Shown here: positions 1 through 7,709 of the stretch, piece by piece
Position numbering within the stretch: position 1 is the stretch's first letter
How the letters are laid out: each line of letters opens with the position of its first letter
Assembly (NCBI GenBank): GCA_023444705.1
Contig: JAEXMB010000002.1
Span: 1-23,650 of the forward strand
Origin: Pseudomonadota bacterium
GTDB lineage: Bacteria > Pseudomonadota > Alphaproteobacteria > Micavibrionales > UBA2020
Direction: 5' to 3'
Length of the DNA: 23,650 nucleotides
Made by a program: the position numbers and the translations under genes
Notes under the pieces: model-generated
The model's input: only the letters and a program-made list of their open reading frames with translations
The model's database searches: none
What the model was told of the DNA's origin: nothing

Positions 1-1
1 G

Positions 2-925
2 ACAAAAACGACTCGCCCCGCCCCGCGCCGCGCCGCCAAACCGGTCAAAAAAACCGTCAAGAAGACCGCGCAAAAAAAACCCGCCCGCGCCGATAGCACG
101 CAGCATGAGCGCACGCACGAACAGCCACGCGCGCAACAGGCCCACAGCGGCGTTGATTACAGCCAGATGTTCGCGCAAATGGGTGCGCCGTTCCTGAACA
201 TGTTTCAGGCCAGCGCCAGCACACAAGGCACGGATACGCAGAACATGGCGCAAAGCTGGCTTGAGACGCAACGCCAGTACTGGCAGAACGCGCTCGACAC
301 CCTGCAACCTGCACCCGTCACGCCCGGCGTGTGGCCCGCCTTTACCCCCCATCCTGCCGCACCGCATTTCAGTGCCTTTCGCGGCATGGGCATGGGCAAC
401 GGCCCCGGCGCGGCCTTTGCCGATATGTTCGCCGGCGCGCGCGCGTTTGATCCGTTTGACCAGTTGGCCAGCCTGCCCGGTATCGGCTACCTGCGCGAAA
501 AGCACGAGGAATTCGCACGGCTTTACAAGGCGTGGCAGGCGCACGAAGCGGCCCTGCAAAAATACAACGCCGAAATGGCGCGCATCATGCTCGAAGCACT
601 GGCGCGTTTTGAAGCCAGCCTTGCCGCCCCTGAAAAACCTTTCGCCTCGCTCAAGGACGTCTATGCCCATTGGGTAAACATCAGCGAAGATGTATATGCG
701 CATTTTGCCGCATCCAGCACCCATACCGCTGTTTATGGCGAGGTCGTTAATACCCTCAGCGCCGTCAAGCGCGAGATGAGCGTCGTCATCGACCAGTGGG
801 CCGGCCAGATGAACCTGCCCACCCGTGCAGAGGTCGACAGCCTGCATAAAAACATGCACGACATGAAACGCCAGCTGCGCGAGATGAAACGCACCGGCAC
901 CGGCAAGAAAGGCAGGCGAACATGA
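2..925 (+). CDS. phaE: PHA synthase class III subunit PhaE (5' end outside window)
   Basis: PhaE is the non-catalytic partner of PhaC in class III polyhydroxyalkanoate synthase, which polymerises hydroxyacyl-CoA at the surface of PHA granules. The frame is open from base 2. The first in-frame ATG (167) has no Shine-Dalgarno sequence, so the start probably lies upstream of the window. The visible N-terminal part is rich in Lys, Ala, Pro, Arg and Gln, like a basic disordered tail. Next comes a W-L-E-T-Q-R-Q-Y-W stretch typical of PhaE, then a mostly helical, charged C-terminal half. PhaE proteins diverge quickly, so much of the call rests on the 4-bp ATGA overlap with phaC. A phasin-like protein is a less likely alternative. 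Confidence 0.8.
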   Translation, partial: TKTTRPAPRRAAKPVKKTVKKTAQKKPARADSTQHERTHEQPRAQQAHSGVDYSQMFAQMGAPFLNMFQASASTQGTDTQNMAQSWLETQRQYWQNALDTLQPAPVTPGVWPAFTPHPAAPHFSAFRGMGMGNGPGAAFADMFAGARAFDPFDQLASLPGIGYLREKHEEFARLYKAWQAHEAALQKYNAEMARIMLEALARFEASLAAPEKPFASLKDVYAHWVNISEDVYAHFAASSTHTAVYGEVVNTLSAVKREMSVVIDQWAGQMNLPTRAEVDSLHKNMHDMKRQLREMKRTGTGKKGRRT

Positions 926-2004
926 CCGCCCCTTTTACCCTGACGCCGCAGCAAATGCTGGCCGAAATCACCGCATTCAACCGCAAGCTAACCGAAGGCA
1001 TGAAAAACCTGCGCGAGATGCAGGATGTGCCAAGCGGCGTGACAGAGCGCGAGGTTGTCTTGCGCGAGGACAAACTGACGCTCTACCGCTACAAAGCCCC
1101 CCAAGGCATGAAGCGCGACAAAGCCTTGCGCACGCCGGTGCTGATCGTCTACGCATTGGTCAACCGCCCCTATATGACCGACCTGCAGGAAAATAAATCG
1201 CTGGTGCGAGGTCTGCTGGCGCAGGGTCTTGACGTCTACCTGATCGACTGGGGCTATCCCGACCGCGGTGACCGCTTCCTGACGATGGATGATTACATCA
1301 ACGGCTATATCGACGCTTGCGTCGATCATATCTGCGCCCGCCACAAGCTGCCCGCCATCAATATCCTCGGCATCTGTCAGGGCGGCGCGTTTTCGCTCTG
1401 CTATGCGTCGTTGCACCCTAAAAAGGTCAAGAACCTTGTCACGATGGTGACGCCGGTCGATTTCAAGACGCCCGACAACATGCTGTCGCACTGGGTGCAG
1501 GACATCGATATCGACGCGCTTGTCGACGCAATGGGCAATATCCCGGGCGACCTGATGAACTGGACGTTCCTGATGCTCAAGCCGTTCCAGCTGATCGGCA
1601 AGAAGTACGTCGATATGGTCGATATCCTCGACCAGCCCAAGCGCATCCACGATTTCATGCACATGGAAAAATGGATTTTCGACAGCCCCGATCAGGCGGG
1701 CGAAACTTACCGCCAGTTCGTCAAGGACTTCTACCAGAAAAACGGGCTGGTCAATGCCAGTGTCGACATCGGCGGTACGCGCGTTGACCTTAAGAATGTC
1801 AAAATGCCCGTGCTGAATATCTACGCCGAGGATGACCATCTGGTCCCCCCCGCCGCCTCACTTGCCCTGAAAAAGCTTGTCGGCAGCCGCGATTACAGCG
1901 TGCAGTCCTTTAAAGGCGGGCATATCGGCATATATGTTTCATCAACCGCGCAGGCACAGGTGCCCCCCGGCATCGGCAGCTGGCTGCGCAAACGCGATAA
2001 ATAG
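922..2004 (+). CDS. phaC: PHA synthase class III catalytic subunit PhaC
   Basis: This alpha/beta-hydrolase-fold enzyme polymerises (R)-3-hydroxyacyl-CoA into polyester, releasing CoA. At 360 residues it has class III length; class I enzymes are nearer 560-600. The lipase-like box is G-I-C-Q-G-G with the nucleophile at Cys152. Asp305 lies in E-D-D-H-L-V-P-P and His334 in G-G-H-I-G. These sit three residues after the triad reported for the Allochromatium enzyme (Cys149, Asp302, His331), which supports both the family and the start. The ATG overlaps the phaE stop (ATGA), so the two subunits are probably translationally coupled. Long antisense frames over this gene are shadows of its codon bias. 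Confidence 0.95.
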   Translation: MTAPFTLTPQQMLAEITAFNRKLTEGMKNLREMQDVPSGVTEREVVLREDKLTLYRYKAPQGMKRDKALRTPVLIVYALVNRPYMTDLQENKSLVRGLLAQGLDVYLIDWGYPDRGDRFLTMDDYINGYIDACVDHICARHKLPAINILGICQGGAFSLCYASLHPKKVKNLVTMVTPVDFKTPDNMLSHWVQDIDIDALVDAMGNIPGDLMNWTFLMLKPFQLIGKKYVDMVDILDQPKRIHDFMHMEKWIFDSPDQAGETYRQFVKDFYQKNGLVNASVDIGGTRVDLKNVKMPVLNIYAEDDHLVPPAASLALKKLVGSRDYSVQSFKGGHIGIYVSSTAQAQVPPGIGSWLRKRDK

Positions 2005-2016
2005 GGAGAAGCACTC

Positions 2017-2376
2017 ATGAGAAACGTCGCTATCGCCATCGGCCTGATCGCCCTGCTGTCCACCGCCGCCATCGCCGCCCAGGACGCCGCCACCCATCAC
2101 ACCGGCGACCAGCACAGTGAACACGCCGCCGTGGACATCTATGCTCCCGCGATGGACAAAATGCACGCCGACATGATGGTCTCCGCCACCGGCGACGCCG
2201 ATGTCGATTTCGTACGTGGCATGATCCCCCACCACGAAGGTGCTGTCGAAATGGCCAAGATCCTCAAAGAAAAAGGCAAGGATCCGGAACTGCAGAAGAT
2301 GGCCGACGACATCATCGCGGCCCAGGAAAAAGAGATCGCGTTCATGCAGGAATGGCTGAAGAAAAAAGGCTACTGA
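2017..2376 (+). CDS. secreted DUF305 family protein
   Basis: This 119-residue protein has an N-terminal signal peptide: a hydrophobic core at residues 4-20 with an A-I-A-A cleavage region. A His-rich stretch (T-H-H-T-G-D-Q-H) follows, and then the DUF305 core with D-F-V-R-G-M-I-P-H-H-E-G-A. DUF305 proteins form a ferritin-like helical bundle, and some bind copper in the periplasm (the CopM type). The conserved Met/His residues seen here fit metal binding, but the metal is an inference. The start has a good ribosome site, GGGAGA, 6 bases before the ATG, and lies 12 bp after phaC, so co-transcription with phaEC is likely. The stop abuts the stop of the opposing gene (TGATCA) with no terminator between them. 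Confidence 0.85.
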   Translation: MRNVAIAIGLIALLSTAAIAAQDAATHHTGDQHSEHAAVDIYAPAMDKMHADMMVSATGDADVDFVRGMIPHHEGAVEMAKILKEKGKDPELQKMADDIIAAQEKEIAFMQEWLKKKGY

Positions 2377-2889
2377 TCAGCCCGCACGCATAAAGCGGCT
2401 GAGAGGTGCCTTGGCCGCCACTTGCGGTCTGGCCTCTGGCATCATCGCCTGCGGACGTTCGACGCCGATCACATAGGCGGGATTGACCTTCATCTCGACT
2501 GCGCCGATGTGGTTGCGCAATAGGGCTTCAGGCACGCGCGACAACACCGCCTGCGCCAGCTCGTCCACCGTGCGCATATGAAGACCGCGCTCGGGGACCG
2601 CCATAACGATATTGTAAAAACCGCCATCAGGACGCACCATCGTACCCGCCACTTCCAGCAGCAGTACCTTGACCTGATCGCTTTCATGCACCCCGACAAT
2701 ATTGACTACGGGCGCCAGCACGCGCTTGTCAGCACGGTAAGCATCCAGTTTGTCGACGATACGAGGGGTGATGACGGGCAGTGCCGCGGCAGGGGTTGCG
2801 CCATAAGCCTCGCGCAGCATGCGCTGCGTGTCGAGGTCAAGAAGCAATGCTGTATACCCAACTGCCATATAGCCAGTATAGGCAGGCAT
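2377..2889 (-). CDS. hypothetical protein, 170 aa
   Basis: I do not recognise this protein. It has no signal peptide or membrane segment. The sequence looks like a folded alpha/beta cytosolic protein (K-V-L-L-L-E-V-A-G and G-F-Y-N-I-V-M-A-V strands), with a Pro/Ala/Met-rich tail ending S-R-F-M-R-A-G. It is the last gene of the run upp, Cys-rich protein, this gene, and starts 24 bp after its neighbour. The start is uncertain. The ATG at 2889 has no clear ribosome site. A second in-frame ATG at 2868 has TATACT on the minus strand (2880-2875) six bases upstream, which would suit a leaderless transcript. Codon use matches the neighbours, so it is probably a real gene. Confidence 0.6.
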   Translation of the reverse strand: MPAYTGYMAVGYTALLLDLDTQRMLREAYGATPAAALPVITPRIVDKLDAYRADKRVLAPVVNIVGVHESDQVKVLLLEVAGTMVRPDGGFYNIVMAVPERGLHMRTVDELAQAVLSRVPEALLRNHIGAVEMKVNPAYVIGVERPQAMMPEARPQVAAKAPLSRFMRAG

Positions 2890-2913
2890 GCTTAATGAAA
2901 GGTTAAGCCCCTC

Positions 2914-3411
2914 TTATTGCAGGGAAAGCGCCGCTTTTGCGCTACAGCAGGCGCGCGCATCGCACTGCTCGCCGTTGGGGAAACCGCATTGGGCCTCAAC
3001 GGCCGCTGCCGTTTCGCGCAGGCTGCCATCAGGCAACGTGACTTGGGCGCTGAAGTGTTTCGGCACGCTCTGCATACGAATACCGCCCAGACGCTGCGCC
3101 GATGCAGGCAAGGCGCAGCCTTCGGTCATCACCATGACGCCAAGAGCATTTTCACTGCAATTGTAGGCCGGCTGTGCGCAGGGCGGCAAAGGCAGTTGCG
3201 CCGTGCAACTGACGACCGTGCCGTCGACATCCATATCGATGCTGTACTGGCCCTCCTGCCAGTGCGGCGCGCTCAGCTCCAGTACAAACCCCTCGTCGCA
3301 CCACATTTCCGTACACATGCGTGCGTCTTGGGCATGGGCGGAACTATAGATCGCCTTGGCGGCAATCAGCGCCAGCAGCAACAGCGACGAAAAACGGCGG
3401 ACGTTCTGCAT
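2914..3411 (-). CDS. secreted cysteine-rich hypothetical protein
   Basis: This 165-residue protein has a clear signal peptide: basic M-Q-N-V-R-R, then a Leu/Ala core, with cleavage expected after A-H-A near residue 27. The mature part has ten cysteines, an even number including an adjacent pair near the C-terminus (A-C-C-S), which suggests disulfide bonding in the periplasm. I recognise no domain. It starts 2 bp after the upp stop, so it is co-transcribed with upp, although an exported protein has no obvious link to pyrimidine salvage. The function is unknown. Confidence 0.6.
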   Translation of the reverse strand: MQNVRRFSSLLLLALIAAKAIYSSAHAQDARMCTEMWCDEGFVLELSAPHWQEGQYSIDMDVDGTVVSCTAQLPLPPCAQPAYNCSENALGVMVMTEGCALPASAQRLGGIRMQSVPKHFSAQVTLPDGSLRETAAAVEAQCGFPNGEQCDARACCSAKAALSLQ

Positions 3412-3413
3412 GC

Positions 3414-4076
3414 TTACTTGGTGCCAAAGATACGGTCGCCCGCATCGCCGATGCCGGGCAGGATATAGCCGTGATCGTTCAGCTCGCGGTCAACCGCCGC
3501 CGTATAGACCGGCACGTCGGGATGCGCTTCACTAAACGCCGCCAGCCCTTCGGGCGAGGCGATCAGGCACATGAACTTGACGTCGGTCGCATCAAGGTCC
3601 TTGACGCGCTCAACGGCCGCGATAGCGGAATAGCCCGTGGCCAGCATTGGGTCGACGACGATGACGCTGCGGCTGTCAAGATCCTCGGGCATCTTCAGAT
3701 AATATTCGACAGGGCCCAGCGTCTCGGGGTCGCGGTAGAGGCCGATGTGGCCGACGCGCGCCGAGGGCATCAGTTGCAGCAGGCCGTCGAGGAAGCCCGT
3801 GCCCGCGCGCAGGATGGGCACGACGCAGAGCTTTTTGCCGGCCAGCATCTTGGTCGTCATTTTTTCCAGCGGCGTTTCGATGGTGACGTCCTCAAGCGGC
3901 AGGTCGCGCAGAATTTCGTAGCCCATCAGCATCGCGATCTCGCGCAGGATGGTGCGGAATTCCTGTGTGGAGCAATTCTTGTCGCGGATGATGGACAGCT
4001 TGTGCTGCACCAGCGGGTGGTCGATCAGATGCACGTTTGCGAATTGCGGGTGCGCCTCGAGTTTCGTTTGGGCCAT
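3414..4076 (-). CDS. upp: uracil phosphoribosyltransferase
   Basis: Upp converts uracil and PRPP to UMP and pyrophosphate in the cytoplasm. The 220-residue length is close to the usual 208-210 with a short N-terminal addition. The PRPP-binding motif is V-I-V-V-D-P-M-L-A-T-G-Y-S-A at residues 138-151. Other family marks are P-I-L-R-A-G-T-G near residue 87 and the C-terminal uracil-binding G-Y-I-L-P-G-I-G-D-A-G-D-R at 203-215. The gene leads a minus-strand run with two unknown genes and lies about 1.5 kb from a URC1-type gene. In the URC uracil-degradation clusters of fungi and bacteria, a UPRT accompanies URC1, so Upp here may serve catabolism as well as salvage (inference). Confidence 0.96.
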   Translation of the reverse strand: MAQTKLEAHPQFANVHLIDHPLVQHKLSIIRDKNCSTQEFRTILREIAMLMGYEILRDLPLEDVTIETPLEKMTTKMLAGKKLCVVPILRAGTGFLDGLLQLMPSARVGHIGLYRDPETLGPVEYYLKMPEDLDSRSVIVVDPMLATGYSAIAAVERVKDLDATDVKFMCLIASPEGLAAFSEAHPDVPVYTAAVDRELNDHGYILPGIGDAGDRIFGTK

Positions 4077-4089
4077 CGTCGATCTCCAT

Positions 4090-4119
4090 TTGCCTGACAG
4101 GGGTGTGGACGGGTATAAG
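4090..4119 (+). promoter_or_regulatory. possible promoter for the TrpF-like gene
   Basis: TTGCCT (4090-4095) and TATAAG (4114-4119) are separated by 18 bases, lying 39 bases before the ATG at 4159 in the short gap divergent from upp. The match to a sigma-70 consensus is fair; this is a prediction only. Confidence 0.3.
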
Positions 4120-4158
4120 GGACTATACGCAATTCACGGCAAGGATGAAAGACACCCC

Positions 4159-4845
4159 ATGCAGTTAAAATATTGCTCCCTGACCGGTGCGGACGATGCG
4201 GTCGCCATTGACGATCTCAGCGCGTTGGCCGCGGATTTCCCCTTGGTGGAAATGGCCATTTTGCTGATGCCAAGCCGCGCGGGCCAGCCCCGCTTTCCGA
4301 CCGCGCAGTGGATCAAGAATTTTGCAGTGCAATATAAGGGACAACATCGCGCCATGCACCTCTGCGGCGAAGCCCTGCTCGGCTTCGTCGCCGACGATCC
4401 CGCCGTGCTTGACCTCATGCAGGGGTTCCAGCGCATCCAGCTCAACCTCACCTTTGCCGATGCGGGGCAAAAGGTCGACCCGCAACAACTGGTGGCGCAG
4501 GTCCGCAAGCATGCGGCCCATACCTACATCGTGCAGTACGGCCCCGCCCATGTCGGCTTCCTGCCCTATTTCAAAGACGTCAAAAACCACGCGCTGCTGT
4601 TTGATGACAGTGCCGGGCGCGGCGTCAGCCCCGACCATTGGCCCGCCCCCGTGCCCGGCCATTTCTGCGGCTATGCAGGCGGCCTCAAGCCCGACAACCT
4701 TGAACACCACCTTGACCTGATCGAGCAGGCAGTGGGCGACGAGGTGACATGGATCGACATGGAAACGGGCATTCGCACCGATGATAAATTCGACCTTGCC
4801 AAATGCCGCCGCGTGCTGGAAATCGCCGCACAATATGCGGAGTAA
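4159..4845 (+). CDS. TrpF-like TIM-barrel protein (phosphoribosylanthranilate isomerase family, divergent)
   Basis: The 228-residue protein can be aligned by eye to phosphoribosylanthranilate isomerase. The N-terminus L-K-Y-C-S-L-T-G-A-D-D-A matches the TrpF start K-I-C-G-L-T with the catalytic Cys (Cys6). L-L-F-D-D-S-A-G-R-G (147-154) fits the strand bearing the catalytic Asp and the following glycine loop. G-Y-A-G-G-L-K-P-D-N (171-180) fits the phosphate-binding A-G-G-L-x-P-x-N motif. D-M-E-T-G-I-R-T-D-D-K (200-210) replaces the usual D-x-S-S-G-V-E. The middle of the barrel is unlike typical TrpF, and there are no other trp genes nearby. It could be a divergent TrpF or an isomerase for another phosphoribosyl compound. 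The frame is open further upstream, but ATG 4159 avoids overlap with upp. Confidence 0.65.
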   Translation: MQLKYCSLTGADDAVAIDDLSALAADFPLVEMAILLMPSRAGQPRFPTAQWIKNFAVQYKGQHRAMHLCGEALLGFVADDPAVLDLMQGFQRIQLNLTFADAGQKVDPQQLVAQVRKHAAHTYIVQYGPAHVGFLPYFKDVKNHALLFDDSAGRGVSPDHWPAPVPGHFCGYAGGLKPDNLEHHLDLIEQAVGDEVTWIDMETGIRTDDKFDLAKCRRVLEIAAQYAE

Positions 4846-4850
4846 TATAT

Positions 4851-5564
4851 CTAGCTGATCAGCAACAGCCGCGCCGGATCGCCCGCCTTTTGTTCGGGCG
4901 CGCGGTGAATGCACGGCGGCACAGGGCAATCGGGATATGCGATAGCGATGCGCCACAGGTTGCCGATGCCGAAATCATAAATCGCGGCATCCGCATCTGC
5001 ACGGTAGTGCAGGTCATAGCTGTTCTCGCGCAGATAGTCTTCAAAATCGCCGCCGCCACATTGCGCCAGCAACGCCGCGCGCGTCTCGGGCAGGTCGACG
5101 TGCCGCACGGCCTGCTCGTTGGGCAGTCCCTGACTGCAGGCTCCTGTATAGGTGCAAAGATAGGTGTCGGCATGAACAGGCGCGCGGTCAGCATGAAACG
5201 AATAAACATCGGTGCGCAAAACATCACCACTTTCAGCGCGCGGATAGGCGGGAATACAGTCCAGACACGGATCAAGCCCCCTGCCCGCAAGCAAGGCGTA
5301 ATCCGCCAGCATCACGTCAACCGCCGCCTGTCCCGCGGGCGACAATCCCGCGCGCAACGACAGCAAGCTATCGGGATCGAGCGTAACAATGTCATCCACA
5401 GCACCAATCGCCGCGGCCACGGCGGCAAAATCGCCCGCCACTTCGCGCCGCCAGCACAGCGCATTCACGCCGTCCGCAAACGGCGTGGTCACCAGCGCGT
5501 CAAAGCTATTGACGGTCCTGATGCGGTGATAGCGCGCCTTATTCGTCAAGCGAGCGGCCGACAA
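4851..5564 (-). CDS. hypothetical protein, possibly DUF1826-like
   Basis: A 237-residue protein without signal peptide or membrane segment. Two regions recall DUF1826: Y-S-F-H-A-D-R-A-P-V near residues 121-130 followed by T-Y-L-C-T-Y-T-G, and a C-terminal C-I-H-R-A-P with R-L-L-L. The match is by eye and weak. The spaced His/Asp residues would suit a metal-dependent fold (inference). The N-terminus overlaps the end of the upstream URC1-type gene by about 26 bp. The longest frame starts at TTG 5564; TTG 5549 is an alternative, so the true start is unsure. The overlap suggests translational coupling, and hence a shared pathway. It ends 5 bp from the convergent TrpF-like gene. Confidence 0.6.
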   Translation of the reverse strand: MSAARLTNKARYHRIRTVNSFDALVTTPFADGVNALCWRREVAGDFAAVAAAIGAVDDIVTLDPDSLLSLRAGLSPAGQAAVDVMLADYALLAGRGLDPCLDCIPAYPRAESGDVLRTDVYSFHADRAPVHADTYLCTYTGACSQGLPNEQAVRHVDLPETRAALLAQCGGGDFEDYLRENSYDLHYRADADAAIYDFGIGNLWRIAIAYPDCPVPPCIHRAPEQKAGDPARLLLIS

Positions 5565-6816
5565 CGCCTTTGAGGTCTTCCTGCGGTTTCACGCCCGTCT
5601 TTTCGGCGAAATAGCCAGCGGCCTTTTTCGCTTCCATTTCCACGCTGGCGTCGGCGGGGATCAGCTCGGGCGGGATCTCGATGCGCTCGCCGACGGTGAT
5701 GCCCGCCTTGGCCAGCGCGTTGTATTTCATGTCAGACATCGACGCAAAGCGGTGGATGTGCGTCACGCCCAGCCAATGGAAGATATCGGGCATCAGTTCC
5801 TGAAAGCGCATATCCTGCACGCCGGCGACGCATTCGGTGCGCTCGAAATATTTGTCGGCGCGGTCGCCGCCTTCCTGACGCTTGCGGGCGTTGTAAACGA
5901 GGAACTTGGTGACCTCGCCCAGCGCGCGGCCTTCCTTGCGGTTATAGACGATCAGGCCATTGCCACCTTTTTGTGCCATGTCGATGCACAGCTCGATGCC
6001 GTGGCACAGATAGGGGCGGCAGGTGCAGATGTCCGACCCGAAAACGTCCGAGCCGTTGCATTCGTCATGCAGGCGGCAGGCCAGCGGCACGTTCTTGTCA
6101 TGCAGGGTTTCGGGGTTGCCGAAGAAATACAGCGTATGGCCGCCGATGGGCGGCATGAAGACTTTCAGGTCGGAGCGCGTAATCAGCTCGGGGAACATGC
6201 CGCCAGAGTGTTCAAACAACGCACGGCGCAGGTCTTTTTCCTCGATGCCAAAGCGGTGCGCCATGCCCGGCAGATACCAGACAGGATCGATCGCGGCCTT
6301 GGTGACTTTGACATCGCCGTTTTCCTTGAGGATGTCGCCATCGGGTTTGAGGCGGCCCGCACGGATCGCGTCGTGGATTTCGGGCATGTTGATGTGCGCG
6401 CGCGTGACTGCGATGGTCGGGCGGACATCAAGGCCCTTCTTGCGCTCGTCATCAAACTCGGTGCCGATCAGGTGGCCCCACGGGTCAAGGCTGACGATCT
6501 TGTCAGGCTCGCTCCACTGCGGATAGGGACCGATGTTGACCGGCGGTGACGTGTTGGTCAAGTCGGGTACGTGCAGCGGGTCAAGCGCGCCCGTCGCCAC
6601 CGCAACGGCGCGGTAAATCGAATAGGCCCCCGAATAGGCGCCGATCACGTTGCTTGCCGCATGGTCGGCCATGCTGGCGATCAGGGGGCCGCGCTCTTTC
6701 AGCGTCTTGGCACCCCAGTTGATCTTGGGCATTTTGCCTTCTTTAGGCGGATGCGTGGTCAGGACAACGTGCGACGGATTATTCGGGCGGTTCTTTTTCA
6801 TGATGACTTGTTCCAT
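5539..6816 (-). CDS. GTP cyclohydrolase II-like protein, URC1 family
   Basis: The C-terminal half has the GTP cyclohydrolase II fold with its three zinc cysteines in E-C-N-G-S-D and I-C-T-C (residues 253, 264, 266 from this start). Y-N-R-K-E-G-R-A-L-G follows, corresponding to the R-Q-E-G-R loop of RibA. A long N-terminal region (S-P-P-V-N-I-G-P-Y-P-Q-W-S-E-P-D-K-I-V-S) and G-D-R-A-D-K-Y-F-E-R-T-E-C-V-A-G-V mark the URC1 group rather than RibA, which is about 200 residues. URC1 is needed for uracil catabolism in yeast, where its reaction is not fully settled. The longest frame begins at TTG 6861. ATG 6816 and ATG 6801 are the likelier starts, each with only a weak ribosome site. Riboflavin synthesis is a less likely role. 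Confidence 0.88.
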   Translation of the reverse strand: MEQVIMKKNRPNNPSHVVLTTHPPKEGKMPKINWGAKTLKERGPLIASMADHAASNVIGAYSGAYSIYRAVAVATGALDPLHVPDLTNTSPPVNIGPYPQWSEPDKIVSLDPWGHLIGTEFDDERKKGLDVRPTIAVTRAHINMPEIHDAIRAGRLKPDGDILKENGDVKVTKAAIDPVWYLPGMAHRFGIEEKDLRRALFEHSGGMFPELITRSDLKVFMPPIGGHTLYFFGNPETLHDKNVPLACRLHDECNGSDVFGSDICTCRPYLCHGIELCIDMAQKGGNGLIVYNRKEGRALGEVTKFLVYNARKRQEGGDRADKYFERTECVAGVQDMRFQELMPDIFHWLGVTHIHRFASMSDMKYNALAKAGITVGERIEIPPELIPADASVEMEAKKAAGYFAEKTGVKPQEDLKGVVGRSLDE

Positions 6817-6902
6817 GTGAGGATAAGCCACCATTTTCCCATGAAAGCCGCCCCCCTGCAAGCGGGGTTAGGTATGCGTTATTGCGGCGCAACAACCGCG
6901 AA

Positions 6903-7709
6903 TTATTCCCCTCTTGTATGCTGGTTCAATTCTTTCGCCATTCGCTGGTCGGCAAAGAAACCACCATAAAAAGACACGCGTTTCATGACCGTATCCCAGA
7001 CCTTATAAGCGGCACGCGTAAACGGATAAACAAGGCCTTCCCAGCCATGAGGCCTTGCCGTCTTGCCAAAACGTGAGGCACCGATCGTCGAGCCATTTTC
7101 GAAATCATTTTTAACCGGCGACGGTATCATTGCAAAAGAACGCAGCTTGTTGTGCCAGACCTGCCCGTAGAAGACATCAATCGGCAACCAAAGACGTTTT
7201 GCCTTCTCCAGAAAAGTTTTTGCAGCATGAGCATTGAGCATATACCCGCATGCATCCCCCGGCGTTCCAAAGGGACGCGCCAGCATAAGTCCATCACCAA
7301 TATCCGCAGCAATAACACGCGCAAGCCGGCGGACTTTATCAGAAGCCATGAAACGGACAACATCCCACTCCCCCTGACAATTCAGCGCCGCGTTGATAGC
7401 CTGTGGCAAATGATCATAGAGAATGGCATCATCCTCCAGCACTAGCGCATGCGACAAACCGCGCTCGAGCATTAGTGCACAAACACCCAGATGGGAATAT
7501 GCACAGCCAATCTCGCCGGGCGTCAGGTCCTTACCAAAAAAGAGCCTACGTTTACGACCATGATAGCGCTGCCCGCCATCCGGCAGTTTTGCCCCCTCAT
7601 AAGCGCGAAAAATTTCGGCCTCCAGACCCAATTGCTGTAAACGTGTCAATATTTGCTCACGTCTCTCAGCAGAGCGTTCAAGATTGATGACGAAGATGCT
7701 TACAGGCAT
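6903..7709 (-). CDS. glycosyltransferase family 25 protein
   Basis: This 268-residue enzyme belongs to GT25, whose members add galactose or related sugars to lipooligosaccharide. Typical marks are I-N-L-E-R-S-A-E-R-R at residues 8-17, G-E-I-G-C-A-Y-S-H at 65-73, and L-V-L-E-D-D-A at 89-95, whose acidic residues bind the metal-nucleotide sugar. There is no signal peptide, consistent with cytoplasmic assembly of surface glycan. The start overlaps the end of the cytidylyltransferase gene by 10 bp. The donor and acceptor sugars cannot be read from the sequence. The gene is visibly less GC-rich than its surroundings, as is common for surface-glycan genes acquired by transfer. Confidence 0.88.
   Translation of the reverse strand: MPVSIFVINLERSAERREQILTRLQQLGLEAEIFRAYEGAKLPDGGQRYHGRKRRLFFGKDLTPGEIGCAYSHLGVCALMLERGLSHALVLEDDAILYDHLPQAINAALNCQGEWDVVRFMASDKVRRLARVIAADIGDGLMLARPFGTPGDACGYMLNAHAAKTFLEKAKRLWLPIDVFYGQVWHNKLRSFAMIPSPVKNDFENGSTIGASRFGKTARPHGWEGLVYPFTRAAYKVWDTVMKRVSFYGGFFADQRMAKELNQHTRGE

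Noticed and set aside
988..1839. 283-aa open frame antisense to phaC
   Set aside because: It is a shadow of the codon bias of phaC, which has a complete catalytic triad and normal length; the antisense product has no recognisable family.
5539..6861. Calling the cyclohydrolase gene ribA
   Set aside because: It is twice the length of RibA, with a URC1-type N-terminal half and URC1-type motifs, and no riboflavin genes lie nearby.
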